The position numbers were made by a program, and so were the translations under genes. 64,000 bases of DNA, taken from Limnanthes douglasii subsp. nivea. Taxonomy: Eukaryota > Streptophyta > Magnoliopsida > Brassicales > Limnanthaceae. The notes under the pieces were generated by a model, which was not told where the DNA came from, did no database searches, and saw only the letters and a list, made by a program, of their open reading frames with translations. Each line of letters starts with the position of its first letter. The stretch's first letter is position 1. Shown piece by piece: positions 47,839 to 58,838 of this stretch. The stretch lies in NCBI GenBank assembly GCA_036936605.1, contig JAUPFV010000005.1:8270589-8334588 (forward strand), given 5' to 3'.

Positions 47839-49215
47839 GTCTTGAGTGTCTCTGGTCGAAGACTGGAAAAGAACATGTCCTTGGCTAGAGTGTTACGAAC
47901 AAAAGTCGCATGAGAGACAGGGATTCGGTGAGATAGATGAGGAGATGGGGCTGAGTTCTCAGAGATGGAGACAAGGGCAAAAGGAACAGGTTGGGGAGGT
48001 TCAGAGCTGCTTGGGAAGGAGGCGAGCGATGAAGAGAAACATTGGGTTCAAATGGGGGAGTGAATCTCAGGCTGACTCGACAACTTAGAACCAGAGAAGG
48101 CCATCAGGTATGAAACACAAACTTTGATAGGGAAAGAATTATTTTGGTAGAAAGTAGAGGATGATATTTTGAGATTGATATACTGGATATAACTGGAAGG
48201 TCGAGAAAGGTGAAGGAGTTTAAAAGCTTGGGGATTTTTCTTGTGCGAGGAGGAATGGCTAGAACCTAAAGTTAATAGAGCGGGGTCTTTTAGGAGGCAA
48301 AAATTTGGGGAAGCAGGGCTAAGGGATAGACTGAGGGATTTGGTGCTAGAAAGAATCCTATAAAGCTTAGAGAGTATACTGGTGTTGAAGAGGGGTGGAC
48401 AGAGGGGGAAAGGAGGGAGGGACATTACCCAAAGGAGGAAAGAGGGAGGTTTGCTAATAACCTTACTGAGAAAGAGAGCTGAGATAGCGAAAAAACAAAT
48501 GGTTTGGTTAGATTGATGAAACCAGAAACAGAGAGAGCCAAGGAAATAGTTAGAATAGCTAACTAGAAAGGAACTTGGTTTAATAAGCGAGAAGAAAGGG
48601 TAGTTAAACTCGCCCTGACCCTGTTTGAGAGAGAATAGATGAAGGGTAAGCCTGAGACTAGAACTTCTAGGCAACAAGCTTGGGTTAGAGACAGAGGGAG
48701 GACTGGAATTGTAAGACGATAGGCTGACAGGAAGACAATATTGAGACCGGATGATAGGGAGAGGAGGAGACCAGTTAGAGAGGAGAAGAGGTTTAGCTAG
48801 GGTTGAAAAATACTGGTACAACTAATAGTAGAAGGAGGATGGACTGATGTAAATTTGGGACTCAGGCAACCAGAGATCACATCCAATCGTACTGGAGGCC
48901 ATCCCTTTGGTTCTCAGGATTGGACATCTTGGGCAGATCCAAGAGACCAGAGGGTTGAAGCATAGGATAGAAGCCCGGCTTGAACCAGCAGATATCCAAG
49001 GTTTTGATACAAGAAGCAAGGGTTGAGAGGCTTGAGAGAAGGAGAGACTTGTAGAAGGTAGACTAAGAGAGGACCATGGTACTAATGGTGATTTATTACA
49101 TTGAGGGTTGTTCGAATGATCCATCAATCAACAGGAGCTTCCTCCATTGATTCAGATTAGATCAAACAGCAAGAAGAACAACAAGACCGTTGGAAAAAGA
49201 GGAGAGAGGAGAGAA
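47839..49215 (-). other. Strand-asymmetric region with a Ser/Pro/Leu-rich open frame
   Basis: The plus strand is strongly purine-rich, the minus strand C/T-rich, and GC is well above the surroundings. On the minus strand one frame stays open from 49124 (MDHSNNPQCNKSPL) to 48048 with a single TAG at 48822-48824, about 358 codons. A 7-codon frame (MEEAPVD) overlaps its start as TGATG. Because stops need purines, a C/T-rich strand gives long chance frames, so coding is doubtful. No domain is recognised. It may be the leader or 5' part of a retroelement, or a captured transcript. Confidence 0.35.
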
Positions 49216-49747
49216 CCTTTATTTCATTACGTCAGATTCATAATTTCGCGTCAGATTCATAATTTCGTTAAAATTTGAGTTGTACATTGCCAATTATAGT
49301 TATAAAAAAAATAAAACACTATTTTTAAAATTTTATATAAGAAAGTTTTCAAGGTTAAAAAATAATTAAAAAAATAACTTTATTTTTTAATAATATGATC
49401 AACTTATAAAAATTTTGGAATTAAAAAATATTAATTTATTACATTATATATGGCGTTAGATATTAAAAGAGGGTCAAAAACATATTCAACATTTATTTTA
49501 AATTTTATTAAACCATTTTCTAAAATAAAAAATAAAGCCATACAAATAAATTATTGGTTCAAAAATAACTTAAAAATATATTTAGTATAAATTATCAACT
49601 ATTTTTAAATGACCAAATATAGCTTAATTTTTAAATGAATAAAAGATAATAAGTGGGTCTCACGATGCATGGGGAAATAATTAAGAACAATGTGTATAAT
49701 ACTTAAAACACAAAAACTTTTGTCCTAAAGACACATTAGTATTTTGC
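49216..49747. other. AT-rich 3' flank of the mitoferrin gene
   Basis: A 19-bp tandem duplication (CGTCAGATTCATAATTTCG twice, 49230-49267). The rest is the likely 3' untranslated and intergenic sequence of the minus-strand gene. No clear polyadenylation signal can be fixed. Confidence 0.4.
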
Positions 49748-50719
49748 TTACGTTGTTGTGGTATTGTTTCCTTGTTCAAAGAATGATTTAGCAGCTTCAT
49801 AGGTAGACCAGCAGATTGCGGCTGCAGGAGCATGAAAAAGCATCCTCGGTGCCCATCCTCTCATGAGTCCGCTGTAACCATCTTTTTTCACTATTGTTTT
49901 AATCACATCTTGTATCGAACTCGACTTAAATCTATCACAGCCACAAACACCCTGACACTGTAATTGAGTTTTCACAACATCCAAGGGCGTGGTCACTACT
50001 GCGGCCAGAGCCCCTGCTGCAGCTCCTGCGGTTGCATGAACAATCAACTGCTCATCATTTGCATTGTCCGGCGAAACCTCCTTCAAACCTCTTTTCACAG
50101 CTTCATAAGTCGAAAAATGCACAGCAGTAAAAGGCGCATTCATCAATACAGTAGTTTTATACGAAGCATAAAACGCGCCAAATCCTTCTTCCCGAACCAC
50201 TCTTTTGACGCAATCGTAAACGCCTTTATAAGCACCATTACCTATTTGTAATCTCTGTTTCACCATATCCATTGGAGTAAAAACAGCGTCGCTTGCAATC
50301 GTAGCGCAGATTCCAGAACCAGCGTGAGCTATAGAGTTATCTGGTTTCCCACCGGAGAAAGATTTTTTACAGACTTCGTAAACGGAGAAGTAAACCGCGT
50401 GGGCCGGACCAGCTCCTAGACCCATTGCTAATATCCCGCGGTAGAGTCCGCCAGGACCGCTTGATTGTATAATCGACCGGACGGCTTGGCTTATCCCGAC
50501 GGATTTAGTCGGGCAAGCAGTTAGCACTTGCATATGGGTTTTCACTGTATCCACTGGAAACATCGCCATATGCTCCACTGACCCGGCCATTGAACCGGCC
50601 ACCATGAATTGCCAAAATCTAAGCCCATCGTGGGCATCAACTCTTACCTCCGGGTGGAAATCGGGCGGCCGGAAGTCAGGCTTTTGAAATTTCGTTGTGG
50701 TGGCAGCTTCCGTCGCCAT
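49748..50719 (-). CDS. Mitoferrin-type mitochondrial carrier (iron import), single exon
   Basis: 323 residues, the usual length of plant mitoferrins (MIT1/MIT2 type; Mrs3/Mrs4 in yeast), which move iron across the inner mitochondrial membrane. Three carrier repeats each have the PxDxVK signature: FPVDTVK (residues 54-60), TPMDMVK (148-154), TPLDVVK (244-250). Repeat ends carry GLYRG, GAFYASYK and SGLMRGWAPRM. Subfamily marks are AGSMAGSVEHMAMFPVDT, the GAGPAHAVYFSVYE helix and NAPFTAVHFSTYE, whose histidines correspond to those implicated in metal passage in Mrs3/4. The N-terminus before residue 35 is proline-rich and non-membrane. The frame is intact with ATG at 50719 and no introns. A 142-bp copy of its start lies at 44471-44612, and a LINE is inserted upstream. 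Confidence 0.95.
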   Translation of the reverse strand: MATEAATTTKFQKPDFRPPDFHPEVRVDAHDGLRFWQFMVAGSMAGSVEHMAMFPVDTVKTHMQVLTACPTKSVGISQAVRSIIQSSGPGGLYRGILAMGLGAGPAHAVYFSVYEVCKKSFSGGKPDNSIAHAGSGICATIASDAVFTPMDMVKQRLQIGNGAYKGVYDCVKRVVREEGFGAFYASYKTTVLMNAPFTAVHFSTYEAVKRGLKEVSPDNANDEQLIVHATAGAAAGALAAVVTTPLDVVKTQLQCQGVCGCDRFKSSSIQDVIKTIVKKDGYSGLMRGWAPRMLFHAPAAAICWSTYEAAKSFFEQGNNTTTT

Positions 50720-50976
50720 GTAGTTCTTTTTTTATTTTCGTTGTGGAAAATCAAACAACAGAATTTTTTTTTATCTTTCGATTGAATCCAAACTTAAAGT
50801 CGAGACTTTAGGGCTTTTGAGATGGGTTTTGCACTTATATCACAAACCTAACAAATTAGTTTCCTAATTAGTTTTATTCTCCAAAATATAATAAATTTCT
50901 TTTTCCGGATCCATCTGGTTCGTTTGTATTTGTCTCTTATATAAATTTCAAACATGTAATAATATATTTATAATAA
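50720..50976 (-). promoter_or_regulatory. Proximal upstream region of the mitoferrin gene
   Basis: Only 257 bp separate the start codon from the LINE poly(A) end. A minus-strand TATTATATTTTGG at about 50895 could serve as a TATA element. The sequence 50827-50854 (TTTTGCA then TTATATCACAAACCTAACAA) recurs at 57100-57127, beyond the LINE. The true transcription start cannot be fixed. Confidence 0.4.
50963..50976. repeat. Target-site duplication, 3' side of the LINE
   Basis: TATATTTATAATAA, identical over 14 bases to 56864-56877, directly before the T-run (the element's poly(A) on the minus strand). The site is AT-rich, but position and full match support it. Confidence 0.75.
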
Positions 50977-51139
50977 TTTTTTTTTTTATTAAAGGGCCAT
51001 TTATTAAACTGAAGAAGAATACAAGCCTTATAGGGCAATTTTACAGAAATTTAAACAAAACCCTAAACGCGCTAGTCTTCATCTTCAACCTCTAGACACC
51101 CTCTTCAACCTCTTGACCTCTTCAACCAGATCATAAACC

Positions 51140-54100
51140 CTAATTTCGTAACCTCAAGTAACCAAGATTAACACTTTCCAAGAGAGCAATAGCTCTTAAT
51201 TTCAAAGGAGCATTGCTTGCATCAAACTCCAAATCAGAATTCCTTTCAAGAACATGCTTAGCAATCCAGTCTGCTCCTAAGTTCTGTTCTCGAAAGATTT
51301 GACTCACTATCATCTCAGAACAAAGAAGCTTCCTACAACAATTCAGCATCGGATCAAGGTACCATGGAGTATTACCAAAACTCAGTAAATTAACCAAAAC
51401 AGCAGAATCAATCTCCACGTCCACCTGCTTCAACTGCAACCTGTTACAGAGCTTCAAACCCTCAAACAGCGCCCTACATTCCGCTATCAAAGGAGAACTC
51501 TTGCCAAATATCCAGCCCATACCCACCACAATCTTACCAGAGCTATCACGAATCAAAACACCACCAGCAGACTCGCCATTTAAGGTACACGCCCCATCGA
51601 TGTTTATTTTATACCTACCCTGATTTGGATTCTTCCATTTCAAATGAATGGATTTAAAACCAGTATTGACATGATTAATACATCCTAGAATCAAAGCCTC
51701 ACGAGTAAATCTGCCCCAGTGCTTCCTTTTCAAAATTTTACTTCGATCTAGACTAGTTAGAATGAACAAAATATGCTTGATGATAGTAGTAGAATCAGTC
51801 ATAATACCCTGCATTTTGTTCTTGTTCCTGGCAGACCAGATACACCATGTTATAATTGCAGGAAGAATTGTGAAAATATCACAATCTTTCTGGGCAGACC
51901 AATACCACTTCATTACTACATGAGAGATAGTCATAAAGGGTTGAATCTGAACCTTGAATATATCGCCAAAATGTCTCCACACAATCAAAGCTTGCTGACA
52001 TTGGACCATGGCATGTTGAGTAGACTCCACACTATCACAGTTAATACATTTTGAAACCAACTGAAACTTCCTCCTCTGCATGACTTCATCTGTTGGAATC
52101 CAATTATGTAACACCCTCCATAGTAGAAAAGAACATTTCCTAGGAGTAACAGAATTCGAGGTCTTATCATAGAGTCTTGTGACATTGCCCTTATCTCTGA
52201 TGTAAGTCAATGTATCTCTAGTACTGAATGCCCCATCTTGTGACAAAGACCATAACAAAGCATCCTGTTTATTAGAGAGAGTAACATTTTTAATTCTGTC
52301 AATATCAGTTGAGGTTACCAGAGTTTGAAGCCTATTCAAATCCCATGAGCCATTAAGCCAAAAGTCAACAATCTTGTCATTAACACTTCTCCATAAGGTT
52401 CTTCTATCATTATCATTAGTAACCTTAATGAGAGGTTTATCAGAACACCACTTTTCATACCAGAAACTCAAGTGACCATGACCAGGTAACCAAAACATCA
52501 AGTCTTCAGTCTCATCCCTGACATTTATAATGGAAGCCCATGTTTTAGATCTTCTTTAAGGTGAAATGGCCAAAACAGGGTGAATATCATCTCTACAATA
52601 GATAGAAAGCATGAACCTGGCCCAGAGAGACTTTTGACGTCTGAAATTAAACCAATTCTTTACTGCAAAAACATGCTGAATATCTTTTAACTTGTTGACA
52701 TTAAGCCCACCTTCTTTATAGGGCTTACACAGTCTTCCCCATTTAGCCCAACTGATGCTTGTTTTATCATCTTTACAGCCCCACAGAAACTTACTAAAGA
52801 GGACTTCCAATCTGCAAATGATACTAACAGGCAATGAAGTATGTTGAAGAAAATAAACAGGAAAAGCCATCAATACAGATTGGATCAACATCAGATGACC
52901 AGCAAAGGATAAATGGAGCTTGTCCCAATCCAAGATTCTGCTCCTGACTTTGCAAATAATAGCTTCATAGTTAGACACTCTTGTATTATTTGAGATTGTA
53001 GTACCCAAATAACTGAAAGGTAAATACATGTGATTGATCTTCCAAATGTCTTCAATAACTCTGATCTTTTGAAAACCAATTTTCTTAGAAACAATAAGCT
53101 TAGACTTTGTATTATTAATTTGCTGACCAGAAATTGCTTGATAGTGATCAAGAATGCTCTTTATAGCTTCCATAGAAGTAGCATCAGCAGATGTAAAAAC
53201 CATAAAATCATCAGCGAATGCAAGACAAGTGATCTTCACCTCACTCCTAGTCTTATAATTAACCATAGACTGCTCATTGGCTCTTTTCTTTATGCATCTA
53301 ATAAGATATTCCTCAGCCAAGATAAACAGACTAGGGGAGAGTGGATCCCCTTGTCTAAGACCCTGAGAATTAGGGAAAAACCCAGTAACCTCACCATTAA
53401 CAAGAACTGAAGAATAAACATCCTTAATGCAATTATGAACCATCCCAACAACAGAAGCATTGAAGCCAAAAGCTTTAAGCACATTTAAAAGAAAGCTATG
53501 GTTGAGCTTATCAAAAGCCTTCACCATATCTGTCTTTACAATGACATTACCATTTTTGCTGTTGCTATCAATATCAAAACATAACTCTTGAACAAGTAGA
53601 ATTGACTCTTGAATATTTCTGCCTTTAACGAAACCACCCTGCTCATCAGAAATCAGTTTAGGGAGGAGGCTAGCCAATCTATTGTTGATAAGTTTTCCCA
53701 AGATTCTAGAGAAGACAGTAGTTAAACTAATGGGACGAAATTCATTCCATTTATTTGGATTCTCAATCTTAGGAATCAAGCAGATTACAGTTGCTTTAAC
53801 TCCTCTAGGTAATCTATGACCTTGAAAGAAGCCTTTAATAGCTTTACAGAAATCATTTCCCACAATACTCCAACAAGTCTTGTAGAACACAGCATTAAAG
53901 CCATCTGGCCCAGAAGCAGACTCAGACCTTAAGCTTTTAACTACCCCATGAATCTCAATATCCTCAGGAACCTTAACCAAACCATTACAATCCTCATCAG
54001 AAACCAGAGAAGGAATGACATTCCATAAATCCCCTTCCAACATAACATCAGTAATAGGAGAAAGTAGATCTTTGAAAAACTCCACAGCAGAATCACCAAT

Positions 54101-55264
54101 TTCTTTCTTATCATTCAACCAACTCTCCCCAGATTTAATTCTATCAATTCTATTTTTCTTAGTTCTTTTCTTCACAAAACTATGGTAAGCTGCAGTGTTT
54201 CTATCTGAATCCCTTAACCAATCAGTATGAGCCTTCTGTTTCCAATACAATTCCTCCCTGTCCAGCAAGATCAAGTGATGTTGTCTAGCCTTTTCTAAAG
54301 CCAATTTATTAGCATCATTAAGATCATTAAGCAGCAAAGACTCCTTACTAGTAATACTCTCTTCAGATAGTTTAAGAGCATCAAAAATATTACCAAAAAC
54401 TTCCTTGTTCCATCTTTTCAACTCTACCTTCAAATGCTGTTGCTTAAGCCAAAAAGCCATTATAGGATTACTAGTCTCAACAGCTGCATCAGTATTAATC
54501 CAAGTATCCTCAACCATCTTTAAGAAACGTGGATGAGTAGCCCACATGTTAAGGAATTTAAAAGAGGGCTTTGATCTTTCCAAATTAGAAGTAACCTTAA
54601 TCAAAATAGGACAATGGTCTGAACAGCTTTTAGCCATGTGAGAGACTGATGTAGAATCAAAGTAATCTGACCATGCTGTATTATACAACACACGATCCAA
54701 CCTTCTCCACTTATGACCATTAGACCATGTATAAGGACAACCTGTAAAACCAGCATCGATCAAGTTACAATCCATAATACAACCATTAAACTCATCCATA
54801 CCTTTCTGGTTTATTGTTAAACACTGAATCTGCTCCTGAAGGTTAGAAATAATGTTGAAATCCCCAAACAAAATCCATTCCTGTGAGTTTACATTCAAGG
54901 CACGAATCTCTTCCCAAAGAACAGACCTCAAACCCGTCTTGCATTTAGCATAAATAATGGAAACACCAAAGGTTTTATTCAAAGTTGGATGATTAACATT
55001 AAGATGCAGTAATTGCTCACTATCAAACATAACATCAACCCCATAAGACTGATGCCAGAAAACCCAAATCTTGTTACTCAAATTACAACAATAACCAGTC
55101 AGCTTCAATTTCTTAGCCAGCCACTCCATCTTATCAGCATTAACAAACGGTTCTTGAAGAGCCACAAAACTAACTTTTAACGAAACAACCATAGATTTCA
55201 ACCGTTGAATAGTTCTTTTATTTGCAATGCCTCTTGCATTCCAGTTCAAAATCGAAATAGTCAT
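51140..55264 (-). pseudogene. LINE ORF2: endonuclease, reverse transcriptase, zinc-finger and RNase H, one in-frame stop
   Basis: Start ATG at 55264 (MTISILNWNARGI). The apurinic-type endonuclease covers about residues 1-225 (VALQEPFV, ILFGDFNII, YTWSNG, SCSDHCPI). The RT covers about 400-690 (PISLTTVFSRILGKLINNRL, GGFVKGRNIQES, LRQGDPLSP, catalytic AFADDFMVF, YLPFSYLGTTI). After a TAA at 52556-52558 (after HPVLAISP) the same frame continues: FWLPGHGHLSFWYEKW, the zf-RVT region (FLLWRVLHNWIPTDEVM, CINCDSVESTQHAMVQC), then RNase H (INIDGACTLNGESAGG, AECRALFEGL, VEIDSAVLV, GADWIAKHV). In full the frame is 1374 codons. RT and endonuclease could still be made as a truncated product; RNase H could not, without readthrough. 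Confidence 0.92.
55261..55264 (-). promoter_or_regulatory. ATGA overlap coupling LINE ORF1 and ORF2
   Basis: The TGA ending ORF1 (55263-55261) shares three bases of ATGA with the ORF2 start codon (55264-55262). The arrangement is kept in two decayed copies (557-560 and 34331-34334). Confidence 0.8.
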
Positions 55265-56736
55265 GTTATAGAAGTAGACTTCTGGGCCTTTTTCATCTTG
55301 AAAATCTTTGAAGACACAGGGCCTTTCGTATTCCAAACATTCATTAACTTTTTAGACCTTTTAGGATCCTGCTTCTTCTGTTTAACTTGAAGAGAACTCC
55401 CTTTCAAAGGAGAAGTCTCAAGAATCCCAGCATGAACTGGAGAATCATGTATTTCTTCATTAAAAGTTTCAAACATACCTTTCTTTTCCAAAGTTTTCAA
55501 AGCATCAATCAGTTCATCTTCATTAACTAAATCAATCAAATCATCCTCAACCAGAATATGCTGAACATAATCTTTATTCACAATATCAAAAGAATCCCCC
55601 TGTTGAACATTTCTATCATCTTCATCTTGAACAGAAAGCTCTTTATTAACAATGATAGATTTTAAGACTCTCCCATCCACACCATTCTTGTCACCAGAAC
55701 CAACTATATTCTTGCCACCATCATAAATCACCTGATTCTGTTCTAAAGAGCAAGAAACCTGATCAGAGATCTTAGTATCATCCTTCATCTGCACAATATT
55801 TTCAGAATCCCCTTCTTGGGCCAACAACCATTTCTTACATTTATCAATGGAGTGCCCAATATGCGCACAATGATTACAGTAGGCAGGAATTTTATCATAA
55901 ACCAGATGAATCAAATAACTTTCAGAGTCCCCAAAGTTAACCTGAACATTATTAACCAACGGTTTGGAAACATCAATTTCAATCCAAGCTCTGCAGCAAT
56001 TCTGTTGAACACGATTGATCGAAGGTACCCAAACCTTAAGAGGAGTACCTAAAACCTTTGCTATTTCAGAGATCGTAGATCTGTTAAACAAAAACTCCTG
56101 TAAATTCGGAAAAGAAACCCACACCGGTGTAAATGGAGACTCTAAATTTGGATCGAAACCAGGCGTCCATTTCAAGAGTCGCATTGTTTTCTCTCCCAAG
56201 ATCCAAACACTCTTAGACCAGAGTCTCATTAGATCATCCAACTCAGTAAATTCAATGAAAATGTGTCTGAAATCCCAGACAGAGAGACTGAAAGAACCTT
56301 TGAAATGAAACTGAGTTAAAAAATTTCGCAGACTAGCCATAGATGGCTTCCCAGAAGCAAACTTAGCCACCAAAGTATGCTTAGAAATCTTTATCAACTT
56401 TTCTTTATCCTCAACCTTAAACGTGATAACAGGCCATTCACTAGATCGAGTAACAGAAACATCAGCATGAACAAACTCTGCTTTTTTTGATTTCAACATA
56501 TCAGCGTATGAACCTTTATTAATCAACGAAGTATCAGAAATCTTATCTTTTTCCAACTCTTCAAAAACTGGATTTTGAATAACATTACACTCAACAGCCT
56601 TTCCCTCACCATCAGTTCCTCTGTCTTTGACAAACTTTCCATCTGATCTTGATTCCATTATATTCCTAAGTATAGGAAATTCTTCATGCGAGATATTGAT
56701 ACTTTTACTCATTTTCAAAGGGAAAAGAAGAATCAA
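55261..56736 (-). CDS. LINE ORF1 protein (DUF4283-type RNA-binding, CCHC zinc knuckle)
   Basis: Up to 491 codons; an in-frame ATG at 56712 (MSKSINISHEEFPIL) is an equally likely start, giving 483. The central part (about residues 90-225) is the DUF4283 RNA-binding region of plant LINE ORF1s: WPVITFKVEDKEKL, FASGKPSMASLRNFL, VWDFRHIFIEF, MRLLKWTPGFDPN and PVWVSFPNL. A zinc knuckle CNHCAHIGHSIDKC (CX2CX4HX4C) follows near residue 288. The C-terminal third is acidic and low in structure and ends in a lysine-rich tail. It binds element RNA for retrotransposition. The frame is intact; it overlaps ORF2 by four bases. Confidence 0.88.
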   Translation of the reverse strand: MILLFPLKMSKSINISHEEFPILRNIMESRSDGKFVKDRGTDGEGKAVECNVIQNPVFEELEKDKISDTSLINKGSYADMLKSKKAEFVHADVSVTRSSEWPVITFKVEDKEKLIKISKHTLVAKFASGKPSMASLRNFLTQFHFKGSFSLSVWDFRHIFIEFTELDDLMRLWSKSVWILGEKTMRLLKWTPGFDPNLESPFTPVWVSFPNLQEFLFNRSTISEIAKVLGTPLKVWVPSINRVQQNCCRAWIEIDVSKPLVNNVQVNFGDSESYLIHLVYDKIPAYCNHCAHIGHSIDKCKKWLLAQEGDSENIVQMKDDTKISDQVSCSLEQNQVIYDGGKNIVGSGDKNGVDGRVLKSIIVNKELSVQDEDDRNVQQGDSFDIVNKDYVQHILVEDDLIDLVNEDELIDALKTLEKKGMFETFNEEIHDSPVHAGILETSPLKGSSLQVKQKKQDPKRSKKLMNVWNTKGPVSSKIFKMKKAQKSTSIT

Positions 56737-56863
56737 AAGAGATGAATCAAAAAGAAAGGAAAATTTTTTGGCTCTGTTCTTGAAGAACAGAGTTTCTTGG
56801 AGCCATCAACTCCACCCGAAGTGTATATGTAATTAAGTTTGAAAAAAGATCGAGTCAATTTTT

Positions 56864-56877
56864 TATATTTATAATAA
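56864..56877. repeat. Target-site duplication, 5' side of the LINE
   Basis: TATATTTATAATAA, the partner of 50963-50976. Confidence 0.75.
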
Positions 56878-57220
56878 ATTAATATAAACCATTAATAATA
56901 ATAAATATTTTATCTTATTAAAATAAAATAAAATATATAATAAAATAAATATATTAGATTAAAGTATATATAAATAATATTTAAAAATGGTAAAGACGAA
57001 TCTAGGTTTAGTTGGTATATTTTGGAGTATTTAGTAGAATAGTTTATTGAATAGATATTCGGTAGATAAGAAAAACAATCCTAAAATAAATGATGTCCTT
57101 TTTGCAGTTATATCACAAACCTAACAATCGTATACAGTCGTGAGAAGATTGGTTTCTGGTGGATTATTACTGGTCAAGTTTCGACAATCGACTATCGACA
57201 GATAGCTAAATTAGGGTTCC
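56878..57220. other. Former mitoferrin upstream sequence beyond the LINE
   Basis: AT-rich to 57095, then a higher-GC stretch (57100-57220) that starts with a copy of 50827-50854. No gene. Segment D begins at about 57221. Confidence 0.4.
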
Positions 57221-57478
57221 CGTAGTTTTAAAATATCTATAATTTTAAAATTTGAAATTCTTTTTAGATTGTCATTTTATAATAATGGAATTAAATTATC
57301 TGATCAAAAGTGTAATAACATAAAATATATATTATTATACTTAAAAATATTGTAATTTATCTATTTTGAAACATATCTAGATGTAATATATTATGAACGG
57401 TAACAAATTTAACAAATTTGATTTTTTCCATTGTGTTTTTTACTAACTTTATTTTCTGTAAAAATATAAGTTTGTGTT

Positions 57479-57747
57479 TTTTTTTTTTAAAAAAAAGGGA
57501 ACCCGCAGCCGCTACTCAGAGTGCAATGAGTGCGCACAGGGTAAACCCTTAGTCTGACGCGATAGCCTACAAACCAACGCACAGGGTAAACCCTTAGTCT
57601 GACGCGATAGCCTGCAAACCAACGCCAGAAGGTAAACCACACAAGGTGACAGGCTCAGCCGAGAAAGCGTATGTAGAGGGACTCGAACTCATGACCTTTT
57701 GGTCATAAGAATGCCATACTCAACCAACTCGGCTACCCCTTTGGGGC
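57479..57747 (-). mobile_element. tRNA-derived SINE with internal 45-bp tandem duplication
   Basis: Same family as 39908-40129, on the minus strand: GGGGTAGCCGAGTTGG (A box) near 57742, GAGTTCGAGTC (B box) near 57690. The body contains a 45-bp unit twice (57533-57577 and 57578-57622, one mismatch). The end is A/T-rich at 57479-57497. TATAAGTTTGTGTT flanks it on both sides (57465-57478 and 57748-57761). Segment C at about 44875 shows the unoccupied site. Confidence 0.9.
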
Positions 57748-58838
57748 TATAAGTTTGTGTTCTCCCACAACTAATGTCTATGACAAATCCAAAAAAAACT
57801 GTTATACGAATATAATAGACACTATACTATACTATATTATATTAGTCAAAAAATAAAAAGACTTAACCAAAGAAAAAAAAAACTTTCCATATACTTAAAA
57901 TCTAGATAATGTTTAAAGAAATTGTTTAATTTTATATTTTTAGCTACATAATTATAAAATAAATAAAAAAAGGTTAAGTTATCCTGTGTATATGTTTTTA
58001 AATGAAAAAAATTAATTTATCACCTAACCAAATAGTTATGCTTTGAGAATGTTAGAATATTTTAATTGAATTTTTTTTTTTAAACGAGACAATTAACCAA
58101 ATATCCCCATTTCTAAATGTATTTACCATAGATTATTGTAAATTTAAAATCCAATACGAACAACAATCCGAAATCTAATTAAGAATAAGTCGTAGGAAAA
58201 CTACAAGACTGAGATTGAATACTTTCTTTTCAGGTTAAGGGTAAGGCAAGAAAGCAAAAATACAATTATATTTTAAATAAGTACAATATTTTACTATTTA
58301 TCGTTTATATTTTTTGATTTTAATGATATCATAATATGTTTAAAGTTTAAATAATATGTTTAAAGTTTAAAAGGAGCATATGCCTTTTGGTCGGAAATGT
58401 ATTTTGGAAACTTCAAGATTCATTCTTATATCATCCAAGCTACTATGTACTATGTGTTTGCTTCCCAAGCCAAATAGGTAGGTAGAAAAGTCAACTTCAT
58501 ATCTTCTTTGCGTCCTATAAAATTTGGCTTTAATGTATTTATTAAATTAATCTAAATTATCTAGATGCAGAACATATAAAAAATAGGAAAATATATAGAA
58601 AATATTGTTAACTTTAGGCCAAACTTATATGATTTAAGTGTGTTTCTTATATTTTTAATGTTTCACATGTAATGCTATATCATTTAAGGAGTGATAGTTT
58701 TAAAAATATTTGTTATTATTATTACTATTGTTATTAAAATGCGTATTGATATTGTTTAGTAAATAGTGTGAAAAATTTGAGTGATTAAAGGATTTGATAA
58801 AGGTTTTATCATGTTGTATTTAAAATCATACTCCGTAG

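Larger units (their letters stand above)
50977..56863 (-). mobile_element. Nearly intact L1-clade LINE, 5.9 kb
   Basis: Bounded by a 14-bp target duplication (50963-50976 and 56864-56877). On the minus strand: a 5' leader of about 130 bp, ORF1 (56736 to 55261), ORF2 (55264 to 51140) with one internal stop, a 3' untranslated region of about 150 bp, and a poly(A) run read as T's at 50977-50987. No frameshift is seen. The intact frames and clean duplication indicate recent insertion. It lies upstream of the mitoferrin gene in the same orientation. Confidence 0.92.

Noticed and set aside
49964..50251. 95-codon plus-strand frame inside the mitoferrin gene.
   Set aside because: Antisense shadow of a clearly conserved carrier.
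53030..53410. 126-codon plus-strand frame, and similar plus frames at 55816-56308.
   Set aside because: They lie antisense to the RT and ORF1 of the LINE and are shadows of those genes.
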